This document shows positions 44,822-52,366 of a DNA stretch of 64,000 nt, one piece after another. Numbering within the stretch: the stretch's first letter is position 1; the number at the start of each line of letters is the position of its first letter. The notes under the pieces were generated by a model. It had not been told where the DNA came from. It worked only from the letters and a program-made list of their open reading frames with translations, and made no database searches. This DNA is from Myxococcales bacterium (GTDB taxonomy: Bacteria > Myxococcota > Polyangia > Nannocystales > Nannocystaceae), in the NCBI GenBank assembly GCA_016793465.1, contig JAEUJW010000097.1:1-64000 (forward strand), in the 5' to 3' direction. A program made the position numbers and the translations under genes.

Positions 44822-45246
44822 GGGTCGTCTCGTGGTTCGGGTTGCGGGGTGGACGTCAGCAGCGGGCGCAGCGCCGCCAGCAGCGCGCGCGCGGCGACGG
44901 CGGTGTTGCGCCGCCAGGTGCGGTCGCGCGGGACCTGCACGACGAGGAACAGCCGCGGCTCGCTCGCGTGGGTCAGCGGGCGCACGACGTAGCGGCCGGC
45001 GCGGGCGTCGGACAGGGTGACCTCGTCGACCGCGGCGAGCCCGAGGTCGCGGGCCGCGCGGGCGACGATGTCGTCGAACAGGCTGGTGAAGCCCGCGAGC
45101 GCCTCGGCGCGGACCGGCTCGCCCATGGCGGCGACGAGCAGCCCGCGCTCGGTGCACACGAGCGCCAGCGGGTAGCCGCCGCGCTGGTTCATGGCCCGCA
45201 GGATCTCCGTGGCCCGGGCGTCGATGCTGTCGGCGGCCCTGGCCAT
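44818..45246 (-). CDS. Roadblock/LC7-like protein (142 aa)
   Basis: ATG 45246. Pattern of an LC7 fold: NQRGGYPLALVCTERGLLVA, a central helix FTSLFDDIVARAARDLG, and VVRPLTHASEPRLFLVVQVP. A Pro/Asp-rich tail ends in the stop that overlaps the protoglobin start. It probably pairs with the canonical LC7 protein encoded one base upstream (stop to start gap), forming a heterodimer platform for a small GTPase. Confidence 0.7.
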   Translation of the reverse strand: MARAADSIDARATEILRAMNQRGGYPLALVCTERGLLVAAMGEPVRAEALAGFTSLFDDIVARAARDLGLAAVDEVTLSDARAGRYVVRPLTHASEPRLFLVVQVPRDRTWRRNTAVAARALLAALRPLLTSTPQPEPRDDP

Positions 45247-45247
45247 G

Positions 45248-45628
45248 TCACGCGACCAGGCGGCCGATCTCCTTGGCGGTCCGCGTGACGTCGAGGAAGA
45301 TGAGCCCGAGCTTGGCGGTCTCGGTGGCCAGCACCGTGAGCACCGCCTCGGCGCCGCAGCGGGTGAGGATCGTGTAGCCCCCCGCGCCGCGCAGCATGGC
45401 CAGCGAGAAGTTGCCGCGGCCGAGCTCGCGGGAGATGCGCTCGCTCATGCCGAGCAGCGCCGCGCTCATGGCCGCCACGCGGTCGTCCTCCACGTCGCCC
45501 GGCAGGGCCGACGCGATCATCAGGCCGTCGTTGTCGACGACCGCCGCCGCCTCCACGTCGGGCGTGGTCGTCGAGAGGGTCTTGAGGAGCTTGCTGATCT
45601 GTTCCGATCGACTGTTCGCCATCGCCAT
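45248..45628 (-). CDS. Roadblock/LC7 (MglB-like) protein
   Basis: 126 residues from ATG 45628. Canonical LC7 features: VEAAAVVDNDGLMIASALPG, DDRVAAMSAALLGMSERIS and GAGGYTILTRCGAEAVLTVL. MglB-type proteins are GAPs or polarity partners for MglA-like GTPases. A GAAGGG ribosome site precedes the start by about 6 bases, and no sigma-54 promoter is seen, unlike surrounding units. First gene of the LC7-LC7-protoglobin operon. Confidence 0.88.
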   Translation of the reverse strand: MAMANSRSEQISKLLKTLSTTTPDVEAAAVVDNDGLMIASALPGDVEDDRVAAMSAALLGMSERISRELGRGNFSLAMLRGAGGYTILTRCGAEAVLTVLATETAKLGLIFLDVTRTAKEIGRLVA

Positions 45629-45904
45629 TGAACACCCTTCCGGCGTCGTTCGACGCCCGCACTCGTCACGCGCTCGTCGCTGCGGTCACCGCCCGGCGTC
45701 CGGGCGGACCTCGGGCTCGACGGCCCCGCGCCGCGAGCTCCTCGGCGATCGTCGGCGGCCGTCTCGGCGATCGCGGGGTCGTGTAGGTTCGACGAACATG
45801 TCCGTGGCGCGCAGACGACGAAGCGCAGCAGGGGAGCGGACAGGCCGACGACGGAGCGTCGCGGGTCCTGACGGGGTCCGCACCCCTGCTGCCGCCGTCT
45901 GCAG

Positions 45905-45920
45905 AGCAAGACCCGTGCCG
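45905..45920 (-). promoter_or_regulatory. Sigma-54 promoter without a clear gene
   Basis: Minus strand CGGCACGGGTCTTGCT, nearly full consensus. No ATG or GTG occurs at 12-13 bases; the first GTG is at 22 bases. It may drive an RNA, a decayed gene or the operon at 45628, about 280 bases on. Confidence 0.6.
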
Positions 45921-45973
45921 CCGGCGAAACGCTGGTTTGTCGGGGCCGTCCTCCGCCCGCGCCCCGCGACGCG

Positions 45974-45986
45974 TGCACCGCTTGCA
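45974..45986. promoter_or_regulatory. Putative activator site TGCA-N5-TGCA
   Basis: TGCACCGCTTGCA, same 13 bases as at 41988-42000, about 65 bases upstream of the cytochrome promoter and about 55 upstream of the divergent orphan promoter. Confidence 0.65.
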
Positions 45987-46050
45987 CGATCCGGCAAGAC
46001 GCGACCGTGAGGCGCTTCACTGGCGCTCCGAAGCCATGACGGCGGCGGTC

Positions 46051-46066
46051 TGGCACACCGCTTGCT
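46051..46066 (+). promoter_or_regulatory. Sigma-54 promoter for cytochrome/channel operon
   Basis: TGGCACACCGCTTGCT, full TGGCAC and TTGC; ATG 13 bases after the GC. Confidence 0.85.
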
Positions 46067-46078
46067 CGAAGCGACGCG

Positions 46079-46825
46079 ATGCCGCCCCGCGCCCCGGCCC
46101 TCCTCTTCCTCCTCGCATGCACGCCGCCGGCCCCGCAGCGCGACCCGTCGCCCGCGGACGCGCGCGTCAAGCAGCCCCCCGCGCGCCCGGTCGCCGCGCC
46201 GGACGCGGCGCCGTCTGCCCTCGAGCTGGCGATGACCGAGCACTACCGCGACACCCTGCAGATCAAAGCCGCGGTGATCGACGGCGAGCTGCAGGACACG
46301 CGGGCCCCCGCGCGCCGGCTGCTGCGCGCCGACGACGCGGTGCCGGGCACCTGGCGGCCGTTCGTCGCGGCCAACGCGGACCACGCCGCGGCGCTGCTGG
46401 CCGCCCGCGACCGCCACGCGGCGGCCGCGGCCGCAGCCGGGCTCGCCCGCACCTGCGGCGACTGCCACGCCGCGCACGGGGTGGGCCCCGCGTTCGAGCC
46501 GCCGCACGACACCCCGGCCTCCGCGCCGCACGCGGTGCACGGGCACATGCAGCGCCACCAGTGGGCCGCGGACCGCATGTGGGAGGCGCTGATCGACCGC
46601 AGCGAGTACGCGTGGATGGCCGGCGCGGCCGCCCTCGTCGACGCCCCGCTCGCGCGCGCCGACCTCACGCAGGACGTCGAGCTGCCCGACGACGTCGCCG
46701 CGCTCGCCGCGGAGGTCCACGCGCTCGGCGCCCGCGCCGGCGCGAGCGTCGGGTGGAGCGCCCGCGCCGGCCTGTACGGCGAGCTCCTGGCCACCTGCGC
46801 CGGCTGCCACCGGGGCGGCTGCTGA
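46079..46825 (+). CDS. c-type cytochrome lipoprotein, two heme motifs
   Basis: 248 residues. The signal peptide ends in the lipobox LLAC (about residue 14). A helical domain follows with heme-binding CGDCH (about 126) and, at the very C-terminus, CAGCH (about 240). It resembles the cytochrome c'/b562-like four-helix type in having a heme motif near the end, duplicated here. It probably carries electrons at the outer face of a membrane. The next gene, a channel, starts seven bases after its stop. Confidence 0.85.
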   Translation: MPPRAPALLFLLACTPPAPQRDPSPADARVKQPPARPVAAPDAAPSALELAMTEHYRDTLQIKAAVIDGELQDTRAPARRLLRADDAVPGTWRPFVAANADHAAALLAARDRHAAAAAAAGLARTCGDCHAAHGVGPAFEPPHDTPASAPHAVHGHMQRHQWAADRMWEALIDRSEYAWMAGAAALVDAPLARADLTQDVELPDDVAALAAEVHALGARAGASVGWSARAGLYGELLATCAGCHRGGC

Positions 46826-46832
46826 GGCGACC

Positions 46833-47861
46833 ATGGCCGGCCTGTCCCTCGTGCTCGCCGCGCTGGTGGCCGCCTCCCCGCCGCCCGCGGACCCGGACCC
46901 GGGCGACCGCGTGCTGGTCGTCGGCACCCACCGCATGCCCCCGTTCGTCGACCACGCCCCCGACGGCCCGTGGGTCGGCTCGAGCGTCGAGCTGTGGCGG
47001 GAGCTCGCCGAGGAGCTCGGCCTGCGCTACCGCCTGCAAGAGTACGACCTCGACGGGCTGATCCACGGCCTCGAGCTCGGCTCGATCGACGTCGCCGCCG
47101 CCGCGCTCACGGTCACCGCCGACCGCGAGGCCCGCTTCGACTTCACCCACCCGTTCCACACCACCGGCCTCGCCATCGCCCTGTCGCGCGACCACGCCGA
47201 GAGCTGGCTCGACACCGCGGGCATGGTCTTCAACTCGACCTTCCTCGGCCTGCTCGTCAGCTTCGCCGGGCTCCAGCTGCTGGTCGGCGCGCTCATGTGG
47301 CTGCTCGAGCGCCGGCACAACCCGCAGTTCCAGGGCCACCCCGCGGCCGGCGTGGCCGCCGGGATGTGGTGGGCCGTGGTCACCATGTCGACCGTCGGCT
47401 ACGGCGACAAGGTGCCCAGCAGCGGCGCCGGCCGCCTGCTCGCCATGACGTGGATGCTCGCCTCGCTGATCATGCTGACGTCCTTCACCGCGTCGATCAC
47501 CACCTCGCTGACGATCGGCCGCCTCGCCGCCAAGGTCAGCGGCCCCGAGGACCTCGGCAAGCTGCGCGTCGGCACCGTGGCGGCCAGCTCGAGCGAGACC
47601 TACCTGCGCGACGCCCGGCTGAACTTCCTGGTCTACGCCGACCCCGACGCCGGGCTGGCGGCGGTCGCCGGCGGCGAGGTCGAGGCCTTCGTGTTCGACC
47701 GACCCGCCCTCGAGCTGCTGGTCGAGCACGAGTACGGCGAGCGGGTCGAGCTGCTCCCGGGCAGCTTCCAGCGCCAGGACTACGCGTTCGCCCTGCCGAC
47801 CGGGAGCCCGCTGCGCGAGCCGATCAACCGCATCCTGGCCCGCCGCGGCGCCGACCGCTGA
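46833..47861 (+). CDS. Prokaryotic ionotropic-glutamate-receptor-like potassium channel
   Basis: 342 residues. A signal peptide is followed by a periplasmic-binding half (VLVVGTHRMPPFVDH, GLIHGLELGSIDVAAAALTV), two helices framing a pore loop with the K+ filter TMSTVGYGDKVP (about 184-195), and the second half of the binding domain (GKLRVGTVAASSSETYL). This split arrangement is that of bacterial GluR0-type channels, which open on amino-acid binding. In an operon with cytochrome c under sigma-54 control it may adjust membrane potential in stress (inference). Confidence 0.92.
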   Translation: MAGLSLVLAALVAASPPPADPDPGDRVLVVGTHRMPPFVDHAPDGPWVGSSVELWRELAEELGLRYRLQEYDLDGLIHGLELGSIDVAAAALTVTADREARFDFTHPFHTTGLAIALSRDHAESWLDTAGMVFNSTFLGLLVSFAGLQLLVGALMWLLERRHNPQFQGHPAAGVAAGMWWAVVTMSTVGYGDKVPSSGAGRLLAMTWMLASLIMLTSFTASITTSLTIGRLAAKVSGPEDLGKLRVGTVAASSSETYLRDARLNFLVYADPDAGLAAVAGGEVEAFVFDRPALELLVEHEYGERVELLPGSFQRQDYAFALPTGSPLREPINRILARRGADR

Positions 47862-47877
47862 GCGCCGCGGAGCTCGC

Positions 47878-47890
47878 CGCACGCCGTGCG
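47878..47890. promoter_or_regulatory. Putative activator site YGCA-N5-TGCR
   Basis: CGCACGCCGTGCG, a dyad about 65 bases upstream of the sigma-54 promoter at 47953. Confidence 0.45.
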
Positions 47891-47952
47891 CGGCCACGAA
47901 GCCGCTGCACCCGCGTCGCGCGGCCGCGGCGCGAGCGGACCCGAGATCGCGC

Positions 47953-47968
47953 TGGCACGAACATTGCC
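47953..47968 (+). promoter_or_regulatory. Sigma-54 promoter for flavoprotein gene
   Basis: TGGCACGAACATTGCC, full consensus; ATG 13 bases after the GC. Confidence 0.85.
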
Positions 47969-47980
47969 TCGGCGCCGAGC

Positions 47981-49450
47981 ATGAGCGAGCCCCATGTCAT
48001 CATCATCGGCGGCGGCCTCGCGGGCCTCGCCGCCGGCTGCTACGCCCGACGAAGCGGCTACGACACCACCATCGTCGAGCACAACCTCGCCCTCGGCGGC
48101 CTGTGCACGGCGTGGTCGCTCGGGCCCTACCAGATCGACGGGTGCATCCACTGGCTGACGGGCGGGCCGTTCACCGCCCTGTACGACGAGCTCGAGATCA
48201 CCAGCCGCGTGCCGCTGCGCCGGCTCGACGCCTGGCAGACCTACGCGCACCGCGGCGACGGCACGACCATCCCCGTCACCCGCGACCTCGACGCGCTGGT
48301 CGCCGAGCTGACCCGGCTCGCGCCCGAGGACGCCGCCGAGCTCGCGCGGGTGCGGGCCGGCGCCACCGACCTGATCGCCCTCACGCCGACGCTCGACACC
48401 CCGGAGCTGGTGCCCTGGCGCGAGCGCCTGCGGCCGCTGTGGGACATGCGCGGGGCCCTCGGACCCCTGCTGCACTTTCGCCGGCCGATCGGCGAGTGGG
48501 CCCACCACAACCTGCGCAGCCCGGCCCTGCGCCGGTTCTTCGCCGCGCTCGTGCCGGACACCGCGCCGGCGTTCTTCCTGCTGCTCGTGCTCGGCTACCT
48601 CGAGCGCGGCTACCTCTCGCGCCCGGTCGGCGGCAGCGCGGCCTTCCGCGACGCCCTCACGCACACCTACCAGGCGCTCGGCGGGCACGTGCAGCTGCAC
48701 GCGACGGTCGACGAGGTCCTCGTGCGCGACGGCCGGGCCGCCGGCGTGCGCCTGGCCGACGGGACCATGATGACGGCCGACGCCGTGATCTCGACCGCGA
48801 GCGCGCCCGAGTCGGTGCTGCGGCTGCTCGGCGGCCGCTACGGCGCCGAGCCCACGCGCGAGCGCCTCGAGCGCTGGAAGCTGTTCGACCCCATCGTCAT
48901 GGCGAGCTTCGGCGTCGACCGCCCCTACGCCGGGCACCCGGCGCTGCGGACCCTCGACGGCGTCGCCCCGCGCACCATCGGCGGGCGGAGCGTCGAGCGC
49001 GCGACCGTCCGCGTGCTCAACGACGACCCCGCGTTCGCCCCGCCCGGCCACACTGTGGTCCAGGCCATCATCCCCGCCGACTACACCTGGTGGGCCACGC
49101 GCGGCACGCGGTACCACGACGAGAAGGCCGCCGTCACCGCGGCGGTGCTCGAGCTGCTCGCGCCCGACCTGCCCGGCCTGCGCGACGCCGTGCGGGCCGT
49201 CGACGTCGTCACCCCGCTGACCTTCTGGGGCCGCGCCCGCGCCTGGCGCGGCGCCTACGAGGGCTGGATGCCGGACGCCGAGCACGCCAACGTGCGCGTC
49301 GAGAAGAAGCTGCCCGGCCTCGAGTACTTCTACATGGCGGGCCAGTGGGTCGAGCCCGGCGGCGGGGTGCCGATGGCCCTGATGAGCGGTCGTCAGGCCG
49401 TGCAGCTGCTGTGCGCCGACGAGGGCCGCCTGTTCCGCACCTCGGCCTGA
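47981..49450 (+). CDS. FAD-dependent oxidoreductase of the phytoene-desaturase/CrtI type
   Basis: 489 residues. N-terminal dinucleotide fold IIIGGGLAGLAAGCYARRSG, a GGLCTAW motif, and the C-terminal FAD segment FYMAGQWVEPGGGVPMALMSG typical of CrtI-like desaturases and related retinol saturases. The substrate is probably a lipid or isoprenoid. No carotenoid genes are adjacent. Translation start is fixed by the sigma-54 site. Confidence 0.9.
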   Translation: MSEPHVIIIGGGLAGLAAGCYARRSGYDTTIVEHNLALGGLCTAWSLGPYQIDGCIHWLTGGPFTALYDELEITSRVPLRRLDAWQTYAHRGDGTTIPVTRDLDALVAELTRLAPEDAAELARVRAGATDLIALTPTLDTPELVPWRERLRPLWDMRGALGPLLHFRRPIGEWAHHNLRSPALRRFFAALVPDTAPAFFLLLVLGYLERGYLSRPVGGSAAFRDALTHTYQALGGHVQLHATVDEVLVRDGRAAGVRLADGTMMTADAVISTASAPESVLRLLGGRYGAEPTRERLERWKLFDPIVMASFGVDRPYAGHPALRTLDGVAPRTIGGRSVERATVRVLNDDPAFAPPGHTVVQAIIPADYTWWATRGTRYHDEKAAVTAAVLELLAPDLPGLRDAVRAVDVVTPLTFWGRARAWRGAYEGWMPDAEHANVRVEKKLPGLEYFYMAGQWVEPGGGVPMALMSGRQAVQLLCADEGRLFRTSA

Positions 49451-49489
49451 CGCGTGAGGCGCGATGCGACCGACGACGACGCGACGCTC

Positions 49490-49502
49490 TGCACGGATTG
49501 CG
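49490..49502. promoter_or_regulatory. Putative activator site TGCA-N5-TGCG
   Basis: TGCACGGATTGCG, about 60 bases upstream of the promoter at 49564. Confidence 0.5.
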
Positions 49503-49563
49503 GGCGCATGCAAGGCCCCGTGCGAGCGCCGCGGCGCTCGCCCGTCGCGCCGTCGGTTCTTCG

Positions 49564-49579
49564 TGGCACGCCGCTTGCT
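49564..49579 (+). promoter_or_regulatory. Sigma-54 promoter for MNIO/RiPP cluster
   Basis: TGGCACGCCGCTTGCT, full consensus. Unlike most others, the ATG is 24 bases after the GC and is preceded by an AGGAG ribosome site, so this mRNA has a short conventional leader. Confidence 0.85.
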
Positions 49580-49602
49580 CTCCCGGCGGGCAGGAGACCA
49601 TC

Positions 49603-49848
49603 ATGCCCGAGAAGACAGATCGTGAGCTCGTCACCAGCAAGGCCGCCTACCGCATCCACCTCGACCCCGGGACCGCCACGCTCGACAGCGTGATCGCGGC
49701 GATCAAGCAGCTCGGCGGCCGCCACGGCTGCGAGGCGTGCGGGCGCCTCGGGTACATCGACATCGGCTTCGAGGAGCGCGTCAACCCGCGCGACATCGCC
49801 GGCATCCGCTCGATCGTCGACCTCGCGACCAAGACGGAGATCCGCTGA
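49603..49848 (+). CDS. Candidate RiPP precursor or small CxxC protein (81 aa)
   Basis: ATG 49603 with AGGAG at 7 bases. The only cysteines are C43 and C46 in RHGCEACGRLGYIDIGF. The rest is a charged N-terminal half and a compact C-terminal half (NPRDIAGIRSIVDLATKTEI). It overlaps the MNIO (DUF692) gene by one base, and MNIO enzymes usually modify Cys, Asp or Asn of a peptide encoded beside them. The central rather than terminal position of the Cys pair is unusual, so it could instead be a metal-binding helper. It is called a precursor by context only. Confidence 0.65.
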   Translation: MPEKTDRELVTSKAAYRIHLDPGTATLDSVIAAIKQLGGRHGCEACGRLGYIDIGFEERVNPRDIAGIRSIVDLATKTEIR

Positions 49849-50762
49849 TGCGGCGGACGCCGCCGGCGCTGGGGGTCGGCCTGTCGTGCGCGAGCGACAG
49901 CGCCGCGCTGTGGGAGGCCGTGGTGGGCGACCTCGACTACATCGAGGTCACCCCGGAGCACCTGTGCCGCGAGCGCCTCGTCGGCGCCCGTCGGGCCATG
50001 TGCTTCGTCCCCGGCGCGCTGGCGGCGACGTTCGCCCGCGGCGCGGGCCTGCCGTTCGTCGCCCACGGGGTCGAGCTGTCGATCGGCTCGGCGGGCGGCT
50101 GGAACCCCGCCTACGTCGACATGCTCGACGAGCTGTGGGCGACGCGGCCGTTCGCCTGGCACAGCGAGCACCTCGGCTTCCTGCTCGCGCCCGGCGACGC
50201 GCCCGGCGCGACCCGCTACGCCGGCGTGCCGCTGCCGCTGCCGACCACCGACGAGGCGCTCGACCTGGTGGCGCCGCGGGCGGCCGCGCTGGTCGAGCGC
50301 TACCCGGTGCCCTTCCTGCTCGAGAACGGGGTGCACTACCTGCCGCGCCTGCCCGGCGCGCGCGACGAGCTCGAGTTCCTCGATGCCCTGTGCGAGCGCT
50401 CGGGCTGCGACCTGCTGCTCGACCTGTTCAACTTCACGTGCAACGCGCATAACCACGGGTTCGACCCGCTGGAGGCGCTGGCGCGGCTGCGCCTCGACCG
50501 CGTGGTGGAGATCCACGTGGCCGGCGGGGCGACGCACGACGGTTACCTCCTCGACGCCCACTCGGGGGCGGTGCCGGCGGACGTGTGGCCGCTCGTCGAC
50601 CACGTGGTGGCCGGCGCGCCGCGGCTCGCCGGCATCACCTTCGAGATCCTCGAGGACGGGGTGGCGCGGCTCGGCGTGGCGGGGATCCGCGAGCAGCTCG
50701 CGCGGGCCCGCGAGAGCTGGCGGCTGCGGCCCGCCGCGGGGGCGCTGCGTGTCGCTTGCTGA
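49848..50762 (+). CDS. MNIO-family (DUF692) iron-dependent peptide-modifying enzyme
   Basis: 304 residues. TIM-barrel metal ligands of the family are all visible: VAHGVELSIGS, WHSEHLGFLL, LLENGVHYL, DLFNFTCNAHNHGF, EIHVAGGATHDGYLLDAHSG and FEILED. MNIO enzymes (MbnB, TglH, ChrH, BufB types) use two or three irons to oxidise Cys or other residues of ribosomal peptides. ATG 49848 overlaps the precursor stop (TGATG), and its own end overlaps the partner gene by 14 bases, so the three genes are tightly coupled. Confidence 0.93.
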   Translation: MRRTPPALGVGLSCASDSAALWEAVVGDLDYIEVTPEHLCRERLVGARRAMCFVPGALAATFARGAGLPFVAHGVELSIGSAGGWNPAYVDMLDELWATRPFAWHSEHLGFLLAPGDAPGATRYAGVPLPLPTTDEALDLVAPRAAALVERYPVPFLLENGVHYLPRLPGARDELEFLDALCERSGCDLLLDLFNFTCNAHNHGFDPLEALARLRLDRVVEIHVAGGATHDGYLLDAHSGAVPADVWPLVDHVVAGAPRLAGITFEILEDGVARLGVAGIREQLARARESWRLRPAAGALRVAC

Positions 50763-51417
50763 GTGGCAGCGCGACCTCGCGGCCGCCGTCGCCGCGCCGT
50801 CCGGGGCCGCCGCCGCGAGCGCGCACGACGGCCCCGGCCTGGCCCTGACGCGGATGCTCGCGCGCAACTGGCGGGCGACCCGGCTGCGCCACGCGCTGCC
50901 GCTGACCACGCGGGCGCTGCCCGCCGCCGGCCGCGACGAGCTGCTCGCCGCCTACTGCGACGCGTGCCCGTGCGTGTCGTTCTTCCCGGCCCACGAGGCG
51001 CGCAGCTTCGCCGAGTTCCTGGCCGGGCGCCCCGGCGCCGCGCCGCACCTGGCGAGCATCGCGGCGCTCGAGGTGGCGATGATCGACGCGTTCGAGGCCG
51101 AGGTGTTCGGCGACGCCGCGACCGCGCGGCCGCACGCGCACGGGCCGCTGCACCTCGCCCGCGGGGCCACGCGCGTGCGCTTCGCGGGGCCGCCGGAGCG
51201 CGTGCTGGCGGCGGCGCTGGCCGGCCTCGAGCCGCCGCCCGCGGGCGCGGAGCACGAGCTGCTGGTCGCCCCGGGCGTCGTGCGCCCGCCGTCCGCGGCC
51301 GAGCGCGAGGCCCTCGACGCCTGCGCCGACGGCCGCCCGCCGCCCGCGGACGCCGCCGCGACGCTGCTCGCCGACGGCGTCCTGGCCGTCGTCGACCCCT
51401 ACGCCTACTCCACCTGA
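50749..51417 (+). CDS. MNIO partner protein (DUF2063/TglI-like)
   Basis: 222 residues from GTG 50749 (VSLAEWQRDLAAAV). The helical N-terminal region with YCDACPCVSFFPAHEARSFAEFL and PHLASIAALEVAMIDAFEAEVFGD resembles the DUF2063-type partners of MNIO enzymes, which bind the peptide leader. The second half is less conserved. The assignment rests on gene order and on this general resemblance. Confidence 0.7.
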   Translation: MSLAEWQRDLAAAVAAPSGAAAASAHDGPGLALTRMLARNWRATRLRHALPLTTRALPAAGRDELLAAYCDACPCVSFFPAHEARSFAEFLAGRPGAAPHLASIAALEVAMIDAFEAEVFGDAATARPHAHGPLHLARGATRVRFAGPPERVLAAALAGLEPPPAGAEHELLVAPGVVRPPSAAEREALDACADGRPPPADAAATLLADGVLAVVDPYAYST

Positions 51418-51452
51418 CCGCCGCGAACTATCGTCACTCCTCCATCGCTCCC

Positions 51453-51465
51453 TGCAAACAATGCA
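51453..51465. promoter_or_regulatory. Putative activator site TGCA-N5-TGCA
   Basis: TGCAAACAATGCA, about 65 bases upstream of the promoter at 51531. Confidence 0.6.
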
Positions 51466-51530
51466 TATCGTCACACCACCGCGACGGACGAGCACCCCAC
51501 ATTCACAGGTGCGCGCGACCCTCGGCCCGC

Positions 51531-51546
51531 CGGCACGCTCCTTGCT
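51531..51546 (+). promoter_or_regulatory. Sigma-54 promoter for 51565 gene
   Basis: CGGCACGCTCCTTGCT with GG-N10-GC. The ATG is 19 bases after the GC behind an unusually AT-rich leader (ATAACGAATAATTAAAA). Confidence 0.75.
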
Positions 51547-51564
51547 CATAACGAATAATTAAAA

Positions 51565-52056
51565 ATGGCGCGTGTATTTATAAAGCAGATCGTCCTCGTG
51601 TTCGTGCTCGTCGCCGCTTGCGCGGCGCTCGTCGGCTGCGCCGCGGGTGATCCGCGGTACACCGCGGAGGCGCCGGCGGGCTTCTGGGTCGGCCTGTGGC
51701 ACGGCGTGATCTCCTGGGTGTCGCTGGTGGTCGGCGTCTTCGTGGAGGGCGTCGCCGTCTACGAGGCCCACAACAGCGGCGGCTGGTACGACTTCGGGTT
51801 CCTGTTCGGCGCGCTGCTCATGTGGGGCGGCGGCTCGCACGGGGTCCGCTGGCAGAAGAGGACCACGACGTCGGGCGATCGGCGGGAGTGGGACGAGCTC
51901 GCCGAGAAGGTCGAGGCCAGGGTCGCGCGGAAGATCCGCGCCTGGGCCGACGCCGAGCCGGATGAAGATTGGGACGAGGTCGGCGCGCGCGTCGAGGCCA
52001 GGTTGAAGCGGAAGATCCGCGCCTGGCTCGCCGAGGACGAGCACGAGCGCCTGTGA
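51565..52056 (+). CDS. Small membrane lipoprotein-like protein with charged repeat tail
   Basis: 163 residues. An N-terminal lipoprotein-type signal (VLVAACAALVGC) is followed by two hydrophobic segments (GFWVGLWHGVISWVSLVVGV and FGFLFGALLMWGGG) and a soluble tail with a duplicated charged unit (VEARVARKIRAWADAE and VEARLKRKIRAWLAED). Its start segment is AT-rich (ATGGCGCGTGTATTTATAAAG). Function unknown; part of the sigma-54 set. Confidence 0.75.
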   Translation: MARVFIKQIVLVFVLVAACAALVGCAAGDPRYTAEAPAGFWVGLWHGVISWVSLVVGVFVEGVAVYEAHNSGGWYDFGFLFGALLMWGGGSHGVRWQKRTTTSGDRREWDELAEKVEARVARKIRAWADAEPDEDWDEVGARVEARLKRKIRAWLAEDEHERL

Positions 52057-52079
52057 CGGTCGGCGCCGCGGCGGGCCGG

Positions 52080-52262
52080 TCACCGCGGTCCGCCGCGGCG
52101 GCGAGCCAGCCAGATGAACCCGACGACGGCCACGCCGGCGAGCCAGCACAGCAAGATCGTCAGCAGGTCCATGCGCGTCAGCGGAAACAGCGCCGGCGCC
52201 GCTCCTGCGAACAGATACGCGGCGACGAACGCCAGGAACAGCCAGGGCGAGAAGGACGGCAT
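52080..52262 (-). CDS. Small two-helix membrane protein (60 aa)
   Basis: ATG 52262 (MPSFSPWLFLAFVAAYLFAG). Two membrane helices with a short loop (PLTRMDL) and a basic C-terminus. An upstream in-frame ATG at 52283 is rejected because it lies inside the sigma-54 promoter; from 52262 the spacing to the GC is 12 bases, as in the other units. It converges on the 51565 gene. Function unknown. Confidence 0.7.
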   Translation of the reverse strand: MPSFSPWLFLAFVAAYLFAGAAPALFPLTRMDLLTILLCWLAGVAVVGFIWLARRRGGPR

Positions 52263-52273
52263 GGTCTCCGCAT

Positions 52274-52289
52274 AGCAAGGCATGTGCCA
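52274..52289 (-). promoter_or_regulatory. Sigma-54 promoter for small membrane protein
   Basis: Minus strand TGGCACATGCCTTGCT, full consensus; ATG 12 bases after the GC. Confidence 0.85.
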
Positions 52290-52333
52290 GGCGAGCGAGC
52301 CCCGCCGCGGCGAGCCGCGGCGGCCCGCGGAGG

Positions 52334-52346
52334 TGCATTCGCTGCA
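52334..52346. promoter_or_regulatory. Putative activator site TGCA-N5-TGCA
   Basis: TGCATTCGCTGCA, about 45 bases upstream of the promoter at 52274-52289. Confidence 0.6.
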
Positions 52347-52366
52347 CGCCGCGCAAGCGCGGGCGG

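Larger units (their letters stand above)
45629..46050. other. About 420-bp intergenic region with regulatory sites only
   Basis: Holds a minus-strand sigma-54 promoter (45905-45920) and one activator site (45974-45986). A minus-strand Arg-rich ORF (GTG 45883 to 45686, 65 codons) follows that promoter at 22 bases, but it has no protein-like features and is not called. Confidence 0.5.

Noticed and set aside
45686..45883. Arg-rich 65-codon minus-strand ORF behind the orphan promoter
   Set aside because: Composition is that of non-coding GC-rich DNA, and the start lies 22 bases after the GC.
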